Shown here: one piece after another, positions 17,593 through 27,264 of the stretch
How the letters are laid out: each line of letters starts with the position of its first letter
Position numbering within the stretch: position 1 is the stretch's first letter
DNA from: Aquamicrobium defluvii
GTDB taxonomy: Bacteria; Pseudomonadota; Alphaproteobacteria; Rhizobiales; Rhizobiaceae
Length of the DNA: 64,000 bases
Assembly: GCF_004363725.1 (NCBI RefSeq)
Contig: NZ_SNZF01000019.1
Coordinates: 1-64,000, forward strand
Reading direction: 5' to 3'
Notes under the pieces: generated by a model
Databases searched by the model: none
Seen by the model: only the letters and a program-made list of their open reading frames with translations
What the model was told of the DNA's origin: nothing
Translations under genes and position numbers: made by a program

Positions 17593-18506
17593 GCGCTCTG
17601 GAAGCCGCCGGCCTCCGTCTGGAGAAATGCCTCGCCGCAGGCCTTGGCAAGGTTGCGCACGCGCAGGATGTAGCTCTGGCGCTCGGTCACCGAGATGACG
17701 CCGCGGGCATCGAGCAGGTTGAAGACGTGGCTGGCCTTGATGCACTGGTCATAGGCCGGAAGCACCATGCGGTGGGGCTGGCCATCCGGGCGAACGGCCC
17801 CGGCCGCAAGCAGTGCGATGCACTCCTTCTCCGCATCGATGAAATGCTGGTGAAGAATGGCCGTATCGGCATGCTCGAAATTGTAGCGGGAATATTCCTG
17901 CTCGGCCTGAAGGAAAACGTCGCCGTAGCTGACCTTTTCCTCGCCCTCGCGACCGTTGAAATTGAGGTCGTAGACATTGTCGACGCCCTGCACATACATG
18001 GCCAGCCGTTCGAGGCCGTAGGTCAGCTCGCCGGCGACGGGTGCGCATTCGATGCCGCAGACCTGCTGGAAATAGGTGAACTGCGAGACTTCCATGCCGT
18101 CGCACCAGCATTCCCAGCCAAGGCCCCAGGCACCCAGCGTCGGGCTTTCCCAGTCGTCCTCGACGAAGCGGATGTCGTGCAGCAGCGGGTCGATGCCGAT
18201 GGCTGCCAGAGAACCGAGGTACAGCTCCTGCAAGTCCGGCGGGCTCGGCTTCAGGATCACCTGATACTGGTAATAATGCTGGAGCCGGTTCGGGTTCTCG
18301 CCATAACGGCCATCCTTGGGCCGCCGCGACGGCTGCACATAGGCGGCATTCCACGCCCTGGGTCCCAGCGCGCGCAGCGTCGTGGCCGGGTGGAACGTGC
18401 CCGCCCCCACCTCCATGTCGTAGGGCTGGAGAACGGCGCAGCCGTAATTGGCCCAGTAATTGTGGAGGGTCAGAATCAGCCCCTGAAACGAGCGGCTGGG
18501 ATGCAT
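17577..18506 (-). CDS. glyQ: Glycine--tRNA ligase alpha subunit
   Basis: The catalytic alpha subunit of glycyl-tRNA synthetase, 309 residues, close to family length. Visible segments include [28 protein letters not shown], the motif-2-like region [18 protein letters not shown], and [20 protein letters not shown]. The ATG giving MHPSRSF matches the usual family N-terminus; a GTG 24 bases upstream with GAGG before it is a possible alternative. The gene heads a run of glyQ, micro-ORF, glyS, tsaC and the FAD oxidase. S-family repeat copy 3 lies upstream. Confidence 0.95.
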   Translation of the reverse strand: MHPSRSFQGLILTLHNYWANYGCAVLQPYDMEVGAGTFHPATTLRALGPRAWNAAYVQPSRRPKDGRYGENPNRLQHYYQYQVILKPSPPDLQELYLGSLAAIGIDPLLHDIRFVEDDWESPTLGAWGLGWECWCDGMEVSQFTYFQQVCGIECAPVAGELTYGLERLAMYVQGVDNVYDLNFNGREGEEKVSYGDVFLQAEQEYSRYNFEHADTAILHQHFIDAEKECIALLAAGAVRPDGQPHRMVLPAYDQCIKASHVFNLLDARGVISVTERQSYILRVRNLAKACGEAFLQTEAGGFQSAREAA

Positions 18507-18572
18507 ATGGGGGGGAAGTTCGGCGTTCACGGAAACGGCCTCGATGCGGCAAAGGAGGAATGCCGCCTTCCC

Positions 18573-18674
18573 TAGAGCATTTTGCAGCGAAGTGGAATCA
18601 CCTCGCGTCGCATAATGCGGCAAAACGAACGGCAGAGCGGCAGCGCGGATTTGTCCGGGCGTCCGACGCTCTAG
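18573..18674 (+). repeat. S-family repeat, copy 3
   Basis: 102 bases bounded by 7-base terminal inverted repeats CTAGAGC (18572-18578) and GCTCTAG (18668-18674). The core GTCGCATAATGCGGC is preceded by AGTGGAATCACC. The right half has the TTGTCCGGGCGTCCG subtype, as in copy 1. It lies in the glyQ upstream region. Confidence 0.75.
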
Positions 18675-18765
18675 AGCGCCGCTCCCGGAGCGTCAAGAAA
18701 AGAGCGCGGCGGGCGCCGCGCCAAAAGCGGGGCGCATCGTCGCGCAGGCCGCGCAAGCGGCTTCG

Positions 18766-20541
18766 TCAGTCGGCCTTTTCAGGAGCGGGCTTCGCCCGGG
18801 AGGCGCCCGTATCCTGAGCAGTATTGGTGGCCAGCGGCGGCAGACCCTTTTGCAGCTTCTTCTCCACCTCGGCCAGGACGTCCGGTTCGGGTTCCAGATC
18901 GCGCGCATAACTCCACTGGAAGGTGGCTTCCAGCCTGCGGCCGACGCGCCAGTAGGCATCGCCCAGATGGTCGTTCAGCACCGGGTCCTCGGGGCGCAGC
19001 GATACGGCCCGCTCCAGTTCGCGCACGGCATCCTCGAAGCGGCCGAGCTTGTAGTAGGCCCAGCCGAGCGAGTCGACGATGTAGCCGTCGCTCGGTCGCA
19101 GCTCCACCGCCTTCTGGATCATCTCCAGCGCTTCCACGAGGTTCATGTTCTTGTCGACCCAGGAATAGCCGAGATAATTCATGACCTGCGGCTGATCGGG
19201 GTTCAGCTCCAGCGCCTTGCGGAAATTCGGCTCGGCCTCGTTCCACTCCCTGAGGCGCTCATAGGCGATGCCGCGCTGGTAGAAGATGTTCCAGTCGGCG
19301 GGCTCAGGTTCCTTCAGGCGCTCGACGGCACGGTCATAGAGGTCCGCCGATGCGCGCCAGTTCTCCTTGGAGCCATAGACGCCTCCAAGGGCCAGATAGC
19401 CGCGCATCTCGTCCGGCCGGGCCTCGACCAGCGCCTGGAGATGCTCGATGGCCTCGTCGTTGCGGCCAAGGTCGGCAAGGTTGAGGCCAAGCTGCAACTC
19501 GGCGACCTGCTTGTAGGGTGAACTGTCGGCAATGCGCCTGTAGTAGGAAATGGCGCGCTCGCTGTCCTTCATCTGCTCGGCCACGCCGGCAATCTGCACC
19601 AGCGCGATATCGCTGTCAGGCTTCAGCGCCAGCGCATATTCGAGGTAGAGCCGCACGAAGGGTTCGCCGCCGCCGCGGTTCAGGGCAGTGGCCAGATTGA
19701 CCAGAATTTCGGAAGCCCCATCGGCAGGGCTGGCGACCATGGGGGCGATTTCCTCGCCCTTGCCGATGCTTTCACGCAGGGCTTCGATCTCGGTGCGGCC
19801 GGTGACGAACTCCTCCGACTTGTCGAGAACGGCCAGCGCCTCGTCCTTCTTGCCTTCGCGTGCGAGGAAGCGGGCATAAGCCTCGGCGTTGCGCAGCCAG
19901 GTTTCGGGCGCGGCTCCGCCGGCAGCCATGTTCTCGAGTGTCGATTTGTAGGCCTCGGCCGCCTTGTCCTTCTGCCCGGCGACATCGGCGATGAGTGCGC
20001 GGTGATAGGACTTGAAGAGGTCGAACCATTCCGGCCCCTTCAACTTTGCGACGTAGGAAACGGCATCCTTGCCGTGCCCGGCGCCAAGGCGGGCCCAGCC
20101 GGTCATGACGCCGCTGATCAGGCGGTCAAGATCGGCCTGCAACGACAGCTTCAGCCAGTATTCCGCCTTCTGGTAGTCCTTCTTTCGGAACGTATCGACC
20201 GCGAGCGCCAGACGCGAAAAGCGCTCGATGTCGGGCACTTCCTTCAGCTTGTCGGCATAGGGCAGCGATTCGTCGAACCGCCCCTGTGAAATCAGCGTCA
20301 GCATCAGGCTCTGCTGCAACTGCACGTCATCGGGCGCGAATGCCAGCGCCTGCTTGTAATAGGTGATGGCGCTGTCGAGATCGTTGTCTCCCTCGGCCAC
20401 GCGCGCTGCCAGATAGGCGCCGGAAAAGGACGTGATCTCGATGGGCTTGGCGGCTTCCTTGGCAACGACAACGGGGCCGCACAGGGCCAGCCCGGTCGCC
20501 ACAGTCAGACCCGCGAGCCAGCGAATGCGTTGATGCGGCAT
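18766..20541 (-). CDS. Exported tetratricopeptide-repeat protein
   Basis: A protein of about 591 residues with an N-terminal signal sequence (IRWLAGLTVATGLALCG), then repeated helical hairpins of TPR type through residue 560. The clearest are AERVAEGDNDLDSAITYYKQ-like, DSERAISYYRRIADSSP, NEAEPNFRKALELNPDQP and GRFEDAVRELERAVSLRPEDP. TPR arrays hold protein partners, and a periplasmic or outer-membrane-associated scaffolding role is likely. The tail is Ala/Pro/Lys-rich. I prefer the second ATG because AAAGG stands 6 bases ahead of it and directly against the first. No operon partner is obvious; a MerR gene is divergent. Confidence 0.85.
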   Translation of the reverse strand: MPHQRIRWLAGLTVATGLALCGPVVVAKEAAKPIEITSFSGAYLAARVAEGDNDLDSAITYYKQALAFAPDDVQLQQSLMLTLISQGRFDESLPYADKLKEVPDIERFSRLALAVDTFRKKDYQKAEYWLKLSLQADLDRLISGVMTGWARLGAGHGKDAVSYVAKLKGPEWFDLFKSYHRALIADVAGQKDKAAEAYKSTLENMAAGGAAPETWLRNAEAYARFLAREGKKDEALAVLDKSEEFVTGRTEIEALRESIGKGEEIAPMVASPADGASEILVNLATALNRGGGEPFVRLYLEYALALKPDSDIALVQIAGVAEQMKDSERAISYYRRIADSSPYKQVAELQLGLNLADLGRNDEAIEHLQALVEARPDEMRGYLALGGVYGSKENWRASADLYDRAVERLKEPEPADWNIFYQRGIAYERLREWNEAEPNFRKALELNPDQPQVMNYLGYSWVDKNMNLVEALEMIQKAVELRPSDGYIVDSLGWAYYKLGRFEDAVRELERAVSLRPEDPVLNDHLGDAYWRVGRRLEATFQWSYARDLEPEPDVLAEVEKKLQKGLPPLATNTAQDTGASRAKPAPEKAD

Positions 20542-20803
20542 CGTCATCCTTTCAGCCGAGAATGTCCCGGTCGCCTTGCCGGAACCGTCATATTGATCCT
20601 GTGGCGGGAAAGCATGGCCTTTTTGGGATCATGCTTCAATCCGCATTGCACCGCGCATCCGCGCGGCGAACCGGCACCGACGCCTGTTCTACGTTCGCCG
20701 GACGCTGCACGCAATGCAACAGCCTCCCGCGATCTGCTTCCGGCGGGCGTGACATAGTTGGCGGGAGTGCTTACTTTTCCCTCAACAGAAGGGCTGAGGC
20801 GAG

Positions 20804-21241
20804 ATGAGTTTTTCAATCGGCGAACTGGCGCGGCGGACGGAGGTGAAGGTTCCGACGATCCGCTATTACGAGCAGATCGGCCTGATGCCGGAAACGATGC
20901 GAACCGAGGGCCAGCAACGGCGTTACGGCCCTGCGGCGGTGTCCCGTCTCGCCTTCATCCGCCATGCGCGCGAGCTGGGTTTCGACGTGGAGGCGATCCG
21001 CACCCTTTTGTCCCTGCAGGACAATCCCGACCAGTCCTGCGCGGAGGCCGACGAGATCGCCAAGGCGCGTCTCGTGGAGGTGGACCGGCGAATCGCCGGC
21101 CTTCAGGCGCTGCGCAAGGAACTGAAGAAGATGGTGGACGGGTGCGCGCAAGGGCGCGTCTGCGACTGCCAGGTCATCGAAACGCTGGCCGACCGCACCC
21201 ATTCGCACAAGGGCTGGAAAGAACTCGCCGTCGGGCGCTGA
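20804..21241 (+). CDS. MerR-family metal-responsive regulator (ZntR/CueR-like)
   Basis: A 145-residue activator with an N-terminal MerR winged helix (FSIGELARRTEVKVPTIRYY), a dimerisation helix, and a C-terminal metal loop. Cysteines at 79, 114, 120 and 122 (SCAEAD and GCAQGRVCDC) match the positions used by Zn/Cd/Pb-sensing members, where Cys79 and Cys114 are ligands; Cu sensors lack Cys79. A divalent-metal sensor is therefore most likely. No efflux ATPase or transporter is next to it, so its target lies elsewhere. It converges on the polyprenyl synthase with 12 bases between the stops. Confidence 0.85.
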   Translation: MSFSIGELARRTEVKVPTIRYYEQIGLMPETMRTEGQQRRYGPAAVSRLAFIRHARELGFDVEAIRTLLSLQDNPDQSCAEADEIAKARLVEVDRRIAGLQALRKELKKMVDGCAQGRVCDCQVIETLADRTHSHKGWKELAVGR

Positions 21242-21253
21242 AGCGAATACGCC

Positions 21254-22273
21254 TCAGTTCACCCGGCTGATGCAGAAGTCGATGACGTCGACCAGCGCCG
21301 ATTTCTGCGGCGTCGCGGGCAGCGGGGCCAGCGCATCGCGTGCGATTTCGCCGAAATGGCGGGCGCGGCCGATCGTATCGGATATGGCCGCATGGCGGGC
21401 CAGCAGGCCGATGCCCTTTTCAAGCGCGGCATCGTCAGCGTCGTTTTCCTCGATCGCCTTCTTCCAGAAAGCGCGCTCCTGCTCCGTGCCGCGACGATAG
21501 GCCAGAATCACGGGAAGGGTGACCTTGCCTTCGCGGAAGTCGTCGCCGACATTCTTGCCGAGGTCGCTGCTCGACCCGCCATAATCCAGCGCATCGTCGA
21601 TGAGCTGGAAGGCAAGACCGAGATTCATGCCGTAGGAGCGCAGCGCCGTACGGTCGGTGCGTGCCGCCCCGGCGACAACCGGTCCCACCTCCGCGGCAGC
21701 CGAGAACAGCGCCGCGGTCTTTGCCTTGATGACGGCGAAATGCTCGTCCTCGGTGGTGTCGAGGTTCTTGGCCGCAGCAAGCTGCATCACCTCGCCCTCG
21801 GCGATGATGGAGGCGGCGGTGGACAGGATATCCAGCGCCTCCAGAGAGCCAACTTCGACCATCATGCGAAAAGCCTGCCCGAGCAGGAAATCGCCGACCA
21901 GAACGCTTGCCTGGTTGCCCCAGATCATGCGCGCCGTCTTCTTGCCGCGACGCATGCCGCTCTCGTCGACGACATCGTCGTGCAGCAGCGTTGCCGTGTG
22001 CATGAATTCGACGGCGGTGGCGAGCCTGACGTGCCCCTCGCCCTCGTAGCCGAACATCTGCGCCGCAGCCAGCGTCAGCATCGGCCGAAGGCGCTTGCCG
22101 CCCGAGGAAATCAGGTGATTGGCAACCTCGGGGATCATCTGGACGTCCGAACCGGCCTTCGACAGGATCAGCTCGTTGACACGCCCCATGTCCGCAGCCG
22201 TCAGATCGACCAGCTCCTTGATGGAAGCGGCATCGCGCTTGCCGCCCTCGAGATTGACAACGATACCCAACAA
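21254..22273 (-). CDS. ispB: Polyprenyl (octaprenyl-type) diphosphate synthase
   Basis: Adds isopentenyl diphosphate units to make the long prenyl side chain of ubiquinone, feeding UbiA. The 339 residues contain both aspartate-rich motifs: LLHDDVVDE near residue 95 and LIDDALDY near 225, plus GGKRLRP. The residue upstream of the first motif is His-Leu-Leu rather than a bulky chain-stop pattern, which fits a long-chain product; the exact length (C40 or C50) cannot be read. The start is one of two adjacent TTG codons following AGGAG. Confidence 0.92.
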   Translation of the reverse strand: MLGIVVNLEGGKRDAASIKELVDLTAADMGRVNELILSKAGSDVQMIPEVANHLISSGGKRLRPMLTLAAAQMFGYEGEGHVRLATAVEFMHTATLLHDDVVDESGMRRGKKTARMIWGNQASVLVGDFLLGQAFRMMVEVGSLEALDILSTAASIIAEGEVMQLAAAKNLDTTEDEHFAVIKAKTAALFSAAAEVGPVVAGAARTDRTALRSYGMNLGLAFQLIDDALDYGGSSSDLGKNVGDDFREGKVTLPVILAYRRGTEQERAFWKKAIEENDADDAALEKGIGLLARHAAISDTIGRARHFGEIARDALAPLPATPQKSALVDVIDFCISRVN

Positions 22274-22463
22274 ACGACTCCTGACCGACAGACCCGCAGA
22301 CGCGGCAGCATATAGCGGACTCTAGGGAGATGGTCACCCCACGGCAAGAGGCGAATTGGCGCGGCATAAGCTGCTTTTTTTACCCCGGCAAACAGGAATG
22401 GTCTGGAAAAACCGGCCTTGCGCCGCCTATAGCTTGGCAAGATCAAACGGCGACGGTGAAGCA

Positions 22464-24143
22464 ATGTCCCTCTCCATCACGTCCCGCCCCGGCGGTCTGT
22501 TTTCGCGTCTCGCGAAATCCCTGTCGACCATCGGCCTGGTGACCGGCACCCTGTTCTTTGCCGCATCCTTCACGCCCTCGCTTATCCCGCGCACCTGGCT
22601 GCTTCAGGGCGCGCTGGCGGGCCTCGCCTTCGGCGCCGGCTATCTCGTGGGTGTGCTTGGCGTATGGCTGTGGAGCTATCTCGAATTGCCCGCCCTGAAG
22701 GCGCCTGCTTCGCGGTGGGTGAAACGGGCCGCCGCCGCGGTGTGCACGACAATCGCGGTCATCTTTCTGTGGCAGGCTTCCGAATGGCAGAACTCGATCC
22801 GCACGCTGGTCGATATGGAACCCGTGGACAGCGTCTACCCGTTCCGCGTCGGGCTGATCGCGATTCTCACCTTCACCCTCCTGCTGGGCATCAGCCGGCT
22901 GTTCCGCCTCACGCTCAACTTCATCGACCGCCGGCTGCGGGGCTTTCTGCCACGCCGCATCGCAATGGCGATCGGCGTTGCTGCCGCAGCGGTCATCTTC
23001 TTCAGCCTGCTCAACGGCGTGCTCCTGCGCTACGCCATCCAGGTCGCCGACAGCTCGTTCCGGGCTGCGGACGAGCTGATCGAGCCCGATACGCCACAGC
23101 CGGACGATCCGAAGAAGACCGGCAGCGCCGCATCGCTGCTCGACTGGGATGGAATCGGCCGGCGCGGACGGCAGTTCGTGGCCACGGCTCCGTCGAAAGA
23201 AGATATTTCGGCCTTCCTCGGCCGCGAAGCCATGGAACCGCTGCGCGTCTATGTCGGCCTGCGCTCGGCCGAAACGCCGGAACAACGGGCGCGGCTGGCG
23301 CTCGATGAACTGAAGCGCGTCGGCGCGTTCGACCGTTCGGTTCTGGTCCTCATCACCCCCACCGGCACCGGCTGGATCGATCCTCCAGCCATCGACACGC
23401 TGGAATATCTGCACGGCGGCGACGTTGCCACCGTCGCGATCCAGTATTCCTACCTTGCCAGCTGGCTGTCGCTTCTGATCGAACCCGAATATGGCGGCGA
23501 GGTCTCGCGGGCGATGTTCACGGAAATCTACAGCTACTGGACCGGGCTGGCCAGGGACAGCAGGCCGGATCTCTATCTTTACGGCCTCAGCCTCGGCGCC
23601 ATGAATTCGCAACGCTCCAGCGAGCTGTTCGAGGTTCTGGGCGATCCCTATCAGGGCGCCCTGTGGGCCGGCCCGCCCTATTCGAGCCAGTTGTGGCGCT
23701 CGATCACGGCGCGCCGCAACCCCGGCTCCCCGGTATGGATGCCGCGCTTCCGCGATGGCTCCTACATCCGCTTCACCGGTCAGGAGAACGCTCTGGACAT
23801 TCCCGGCGCGCAATGGGGCCCAATGCGGGTGGTCTACCTGCAATATGCGAGCGATGCGGTGGTGTTCTTCGATCCGCTTTCAGTCTATCGCGCCCCGGAA
23901 TGGATGCATGAGCCGCGCGGCCCGGACGTTTCCCCGCAGATGCGCTGGTATCCGATCGTCAGCTTCCTGCAGTTGCTGGTCGACATGATGACCGCCACCA
24001 CCACACCAATGGGCCACGGCCATGTCTATGCGCCGCAACACTATATCGACGCCTGGATCGAGGTGACCGGCGTGCAGGGCTGGTCGCAGGCGGAGATCGA
24101 CCGGCTGAAGGCGCATTTCGCCACATTGATGGAGGCGCAGTGA
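22464..24143 (+). CDS. Membrane-anchored alpha/beta-hydrolase family protein
   Basis: A 559-residue protein of the Abhydrolase_9 type. The N-terminal part has about four to five hydrophobic segments (for example TGTLFFAASFTPSLIP, ALAGLAFGAGYLVGVLG, GLIAILTFTLLLGISR and RIAMAIGVAAAAVIFF). The C-terminal part has a nucleophile elbow, LYGLSLGAMNS (GxSxG). The catalytic domain therefore sits at the inner membrane, probably on the periplasmic side. The substrate is unknown; a lipid or ester is a guess from the fold. The ATG chosen follows GGTGAAG. It is followed by the DUF2007 gene 34 bases later. Confidence 0.82.
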   Translation: MSLSITSRPGGLFSRLAKSLSTIGLVTGTLFFAASFTPSLIPRTWLLQGALAGLAFGAGYLVGVLGVWLWSYLELPALKAPASRWVKRAAAAVCTTIAVIFLWQASEWQNSIRTLVDMEPVDSVYPFRVGLIAILTFTLLLGISRLFRLTLNFIDRRLRGFLPRRIAMAIGVAAAAVIFFSLLNGVLLRYAIQVADSSFRAADELIEPDTPQPDDPKKTGSAASLLDWDGIGRRGRQFVATAPSKEDISAFLGREAMEPLRVYVGLRSAETPEQRARLALDELKRVGAFDRSVLVLITPTGTGWIDPPAIDTLEYLHGGDVATVAIQYSYLASWLSLLIEPEYGGEVSRAMFTEIYSYWTGLARDSRPDLYLYGLSLGAMNSQRSSELFEVLGDPYQGALWAGPPYSSQLWRSITARRNPGSPVWMPRFRDGSYIRFTGQENALDIPGAQWGPMRVVYLQYASDAVVFFDPLSVYRAPEWMHEPRGPDVSPQMRWYPIVSFLQLLVDMMTATTTPMGHGHVYAPQHYIDAWIEVTGVQGWSQAEIDRLKAHFATLMEAQ

Positions 24144-24177
24144 GCAGCGCGTTTACACGCCCGCCATTACCTGCAAA

Positions 24178-24411
24178 ATGCCGGTCATGATCGAGCTTGT
24201 GCGCACAAACGATGCCGTCATCATCTCCTTCGTGGAAGCGCTGATGCGCGACGCCGGCATCGCCTGTCTGGTTGCCGACCAGAACATGAGCGTCATGGAC
24301 GGCTCGCTCGGCATATTGCCGCGCCGCATCCTCGTCGATGCGGATCAGGTCGAAGCGGCCCGGAAAATTCTGGCGGATGCCGGCATCGCCAACGAGATCA
24401 GCGAGCAATGA
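24178..24411 (+). CDS. DUF2007 domain protein
   Basis: This 77-residue protein has the pattern of the small DUF2007 'putative signal transducing' family: an N-terminal ELVRTNDAVIISFVEALM helix-strand unit, then GIACLVADQNMS and RRILVDADQVEAARKIL. No catalytic residues are evident. Its last 4 bases overlap the methyltransferase start (ATGA), so the two are translationally coupled. Confidence 0.82.
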   Translation: MPVMIELVRTNDAVIISFVEALMRDAGIACLVADQNMSVMDGSLGILPRRILVDADQVEAARKILADAGIANEISEQ

Positions 24412-25202
24412 CGAGCCGGACTGCTGCCGTCGCTGCGGGCCAGCATACCGTCGATGCCTTCCATCGCGGCCGCTTCTTCGTGGTCCAGCCAGCCAGAGGG
24501 GGGCATCGTGCCGGCATGGATGCCATGATGCTGGCAGCCTCCGTGCCTTCCGCCTTCACCGGGCGGCTGGCCGATTTCGGCGCTGGCGCAGGCGCCGCCG
24601 GCCTTGCCGTGCTGTCGCGCTGTTCCGGCGCGAAGGCGGTGCTGGTGGAGCGCTCGCCCGAAATGGCCGCTTTTGCGCAAGCCACCCTTGCCCACCCGGA
24701 CAATGCGCGGATCGCCTGCCGCGCCGAAGTGTTGCAGTCGGATGTGGGGCTGACCGGCAAGGCGCGGCAGGAGGCGGGACTTGCCGACAACAGCTTCGAC
24801 CATGTGATCATGAACCCGCCCTTCAACGCACAAGCCGACCGGGCGACGCCGGACGAACTGAAGCGTCTGGCTCATGTGATGGAAGGCGGTCTGTTCGAAA
24901 GCTGGCTTCGCAGCGCCGCGGCCGTCACCCGGCCGCGCGGCGGCGTTTGCGTCATCGCGCGCCCGGAATCCCTGGGTGCCATCCTCGATGCGATGGGCGG
25001 CCGTTTCGGCAATGCCGAGCTCCTGGCCATTCATCCGCGGCCGGACGCGGCGGCGATCCGCATCGTCGTTCGCGCCGTGCGGGGCGCGCGCGGAAAGCTC
25101 GCCATCCGCCCGCCGCTGATCCTGCACGAGAGCGGCAGCGACCGTTTCAGCGCCCACACCGACCGCATAAACAACGGGCTCGCCTCCCTTTTCGGCGACT
25201 GA
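24408..25202 (+). CDS. TrmN6-like N6-adenine tRNA methyltransferase
   Basis: A 264-residue SAM-dependent methyltransferase. Motif I is DFGAGAGAAGLA near residue 57, and the catalytic NPPF motif (VIMNPPFNAQADR) near 135 is that of N6-adenine enzymes acting on tRNA1(Val) A37 or similar targets. The target is inferred from family resemblance. It is coupled to the DUF2007 gene by a 4-base overlap, and the peptidase gene follows after 60 bases. Confidence 0.88.
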   Translation: MTSRTAAVAAGQHTVDAFHRGRFFVVQPARGGHRAGMDAMMLAASVPSAFTGRLADFGAGAGAAGLAVLSRCSGAKAVLVERSPEMAAFAQATLAHPDNARIACRAEVLQSDVGLTGKARQEAGLADNSFDHVIMNPPFNAQADRATPDELKRLAHVMEGGLFESWLRSAAAVTRPRGGVCVIARPESLGAILDAMGGRFGNAELLAIHPRPDAAAIRIVVRAVRGARGKLAIRPPLILHESGSDRFSAHTDRINNGLASLFGD

Positions 25203-25262
25203 CGCCTTTGCCGGGGCTGCCCGAATGCCTACATGCCTCGCACATTGCCGGAGACATCTGCC

Positions 25263-26123
25263 TTGAAGAAACTGTTCAACCGCCTCCTGCCGAAAGCGTG
25301 GCGTTCCAATGCCGTCACCATCCCGGTCATCCGCCTGCATGGCAGCATCATGGCGGGCGGATCGCAACTGCGCCCCGCCCTCTCGCTGGCCACGACCGCC
25401 GGGCTGATCGAAAAAGCCTTCGCGCTCGATGCGCCCGCCATCGCCATATCCATCAATTCGCCCGGCGGCTCGCCGGTGCAGTCGCGGCTGATCTACAAGC
25501 GCATCCGCGACCTCGCCGCCGAGAAGAACCGCAAGGTGATGGTGTTCGTGGAGGACGTGGCGGCCTCGGGCGGCTACATGATCGCGCTGGCGGGAGACGA
25601 GATCATCGCCGATCCTTCCTCCATCGTCGGATCCATCGGCGTGGTTTCGGCCTCGTTCGGCTTTCCGGAACTCCTGAAGAAGATCGGCGTCGAGCGCCGT
25701 GTCCACACCGCCGGCAAGAACAAGGCGGTGCTCGATCCCTTCAGACCGGAGAGAAAAGAGGACGTCGAGCGGCTGAAGAGCCTGCAACTCGAAATCCACG
25801 ACACTTTCATCGATCTGGTCAGGGAACGGCGCGGCGCGCGGCTTGCGGACGATCCCGACCTGTTCACCGGCCTGTTCTGGACCGGAAAGAAGGGGCTGGA
25901 ACTCGGCCTCGTCGATTCGCTGGGCGACATGCGCTCGGTGCTGAAGCAACGCTATGGCGCGAAGACCCGCCTCAAGCTGATCAGCGCCCAGCGCGGCCTG
26001 CTTTCGCGGATCGGGCCGTTCGGATCGCGCGGCGGGGCTGCGCCCGAAATGGCGGCCGCCGCGGTCGAGGGCATGCTGGATGCGGCGCAGGAGCGCGCCC
26101 TCTGGTCGCGCTTCGGCCTTTGA
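25263..26123 (+). CDS. S49-family peptidase (SppA/SohB-like)
   Basis: A 286-residue ClpP-fold serine peptidase that in this family degrades signal-peptide remnants or membrane proteins. The nucleophile Ser102 lies in VAASGGYMIA, the oxyanion-type INSPGGS lies near 65-70, and the likely general base is Lys154 in GKNK. I prefer a TTG start because GGAG lies 10 bases before it; an ATG 30 bases upstream has no ribosome site. No clear signal anchor is visible at the N-terminus, so it may be cytoplasmic or peripheral. Confidence 0.85.
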   Translation: MKKLFNRLLPKAWRSNAVTIPVIRLHGSIMAGGSQLRPALSLATTAGLIEKAFALDAPAIAISINSPGGSPVQSRLIYKRIRDLAAEKNRKVMVFVEDVAASGGYMIALAGDEIIADPSSIVGSIGVVSASFGFPELLKKIGVERRVHTAGKNKAVLDPFRPERKEDVERLKSLQLEIHDTFIDLVRERRGARLADDPDLFTGLFWTGKKGLELGLVDSLGDMRSVLKQRYGAKTRLKLISAQRGLLSRIGPFGSRGGAAPEMAAAAVEGMLDAAQERALWSRFGL

Positions 26124-26198
26124 AAAACCGCACGTACGCGCTACCATTGTCCGTGATCGGCCATATGTCCTTGAGCATAGCGCCGCAGGAGAGTTGAG

Positions 26199-26384
26199 AT
26201 GCCGCAGATCATCTTCTTCGTTGCCGTGGGTATTGTCGCCTATGTCGGCTACCGCGCCTTCGTGCGGGAGGCCGAACGCGTGACGGCCAAGATCCGCCGT
26301 ACCGAGAAACAGCAGGCAACGGGCGCGAACGGCACCCTCGTCAAGGACCCGAAAACCGGCGAATACCGCGTCGCAAGGGACTGA
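26199..26384 (+). CDS. Small single-span membrane protein
   Basis: This 61-residue protein has one N-terminal hydrophobic segment (IIFFVAVGIVAYVGY) followed by a basic helix (REAERVTAKIRRTEK) and a short tail ending in DPKTGEYRVARD. The tail resembles small conserved alphaproteobacterial proteins of unknown function. GGAGAG lies just before the ATG. It is 9 bases upstream of ispE and probably cotranscribed. Confidence 0.75.
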   Translation: MPQIIFFVAVGIVAYVGYRAFVREAERVTAKIRRTEKQQATGANGTLVKDPKTGEYRVARD

Positions 26385-26393
26385 TCGCCTTCC

Positions 26394-27260
26394 GTGGACG
26401 CAATCGCCGCGCTTTCCGAGGCCGCGCCGGCCAAGATCAATCTCGCCCTGCATGTCGTCGGCCGCCGGACGGATGGCTATCATGAGCTGGAGACGCTTGC
26501 CGTCTTCACTCAATATGGCGACCGCCTGACTGTCGAAGGCGGGCTGCGCGACCACTTCTCCATCCATGGCCCCTATGCCGACGGACTGCCGACCGACCAT
26601 GGCAATCTGGTCGTGCGTGCCCGCGAGGCGCTGCGGCGCATCTGCACCGGAGCCGATATGGCGCCTGTCTCCATCCGGCTTGAAAAGAACCTGCCGGTCG
26701 CCTCGGGCATCGGCGGAGGATCGAGCGACGCTGCGGCGGTGCTGCGGGCGCTGGCACGCCACTGGCAGTTGACGGACAGCCAGGCCCTTGCCGCCGTAGC
26801 GCCGGGGCTCGGCGCGGATGTGCCGATGTGCCTTGCCGCCCGGCCCTTGCTGGCGCGTGGCGCCGGCGAGCGCATCGAGCCGGTATCCGGCCTGCCGAAG
26901 CTTGCCGTCGTGCTGGTCAATCCGGGTGTGGAAGTGTCGACGCCGCAGGTGTTTTCCGCGCTTTCCAGCCGGGAGAACCCGCCGCTGCAAGCCCTGCCGG
27001 GCAAGGCCGATTTTGCGTCCCTGCTCGGCTGGCTGGCCGCCAGCCGCAACGATCTGGAAGCCCCTGCGCTGGCGATAGCGCCCGTCATCGCCGAGAGCCT
27101 TTCGGCGCTTGGAGCCAGCGGCGCCGCTTTTGCGCGCATGTCGGGCTCGGGCGCGACCTGCTTCGGCCTCTATGAGAGCGAGCATGCCGCGAAAGCGGCG
27201 GCCGCAACCATCAGGCGCGAGCGGCCGGACTGGTTCGTCGTCGCGACGACCACAGGCTGA
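26394..27260 (+). CDS. ispE: 4-diphosphocytidyl-2-C-methyl-D-erythritol kinase
   Basis: Phosphorylates CDP-methylerythritol in the non-mevalonate isoprenoid pathway, which supplies the precursor for the polyprenyl synthase encoded upstream. The 288 residues are typical. Visible are APAKINLALHVVGRRTDGYHEL at the N-terminus (given in two parts: APAKINLALHV and GRRTDGYHEL), the GHMP glycine-rich motif PVASGIGGGSSDAA near 105, and SGSGATCFGL near the C-terminus. The start is GTG. moaB begins 4 bases after the stop. Confidence 0.94.
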   Translation: MDAIAALSEAAPAKINLALHVVGRRTDGYHELETLAVFTQYGDRLTVEGGLRDHFSIHGPYADGLPTDHGNLVVRAREALRRICTGADMAPVSIRLEKNLPVASGIGGGSSDAAAVLRALARHWQLTDSQALAAVAPGLGADVPMCLAARPLLARGAGERIEPVSGLPKLAVVLVNPGVEVSTPQVFSALSSRENPPLQALPGKADFASLLGWLAASRNDLEAPALAIAPVIAESLSALGASGAAFARMSGSGATCFGLYESEHAAKAAAATIRRERPDWFVVATTTG

Positions 27261-27264
27261 AACC

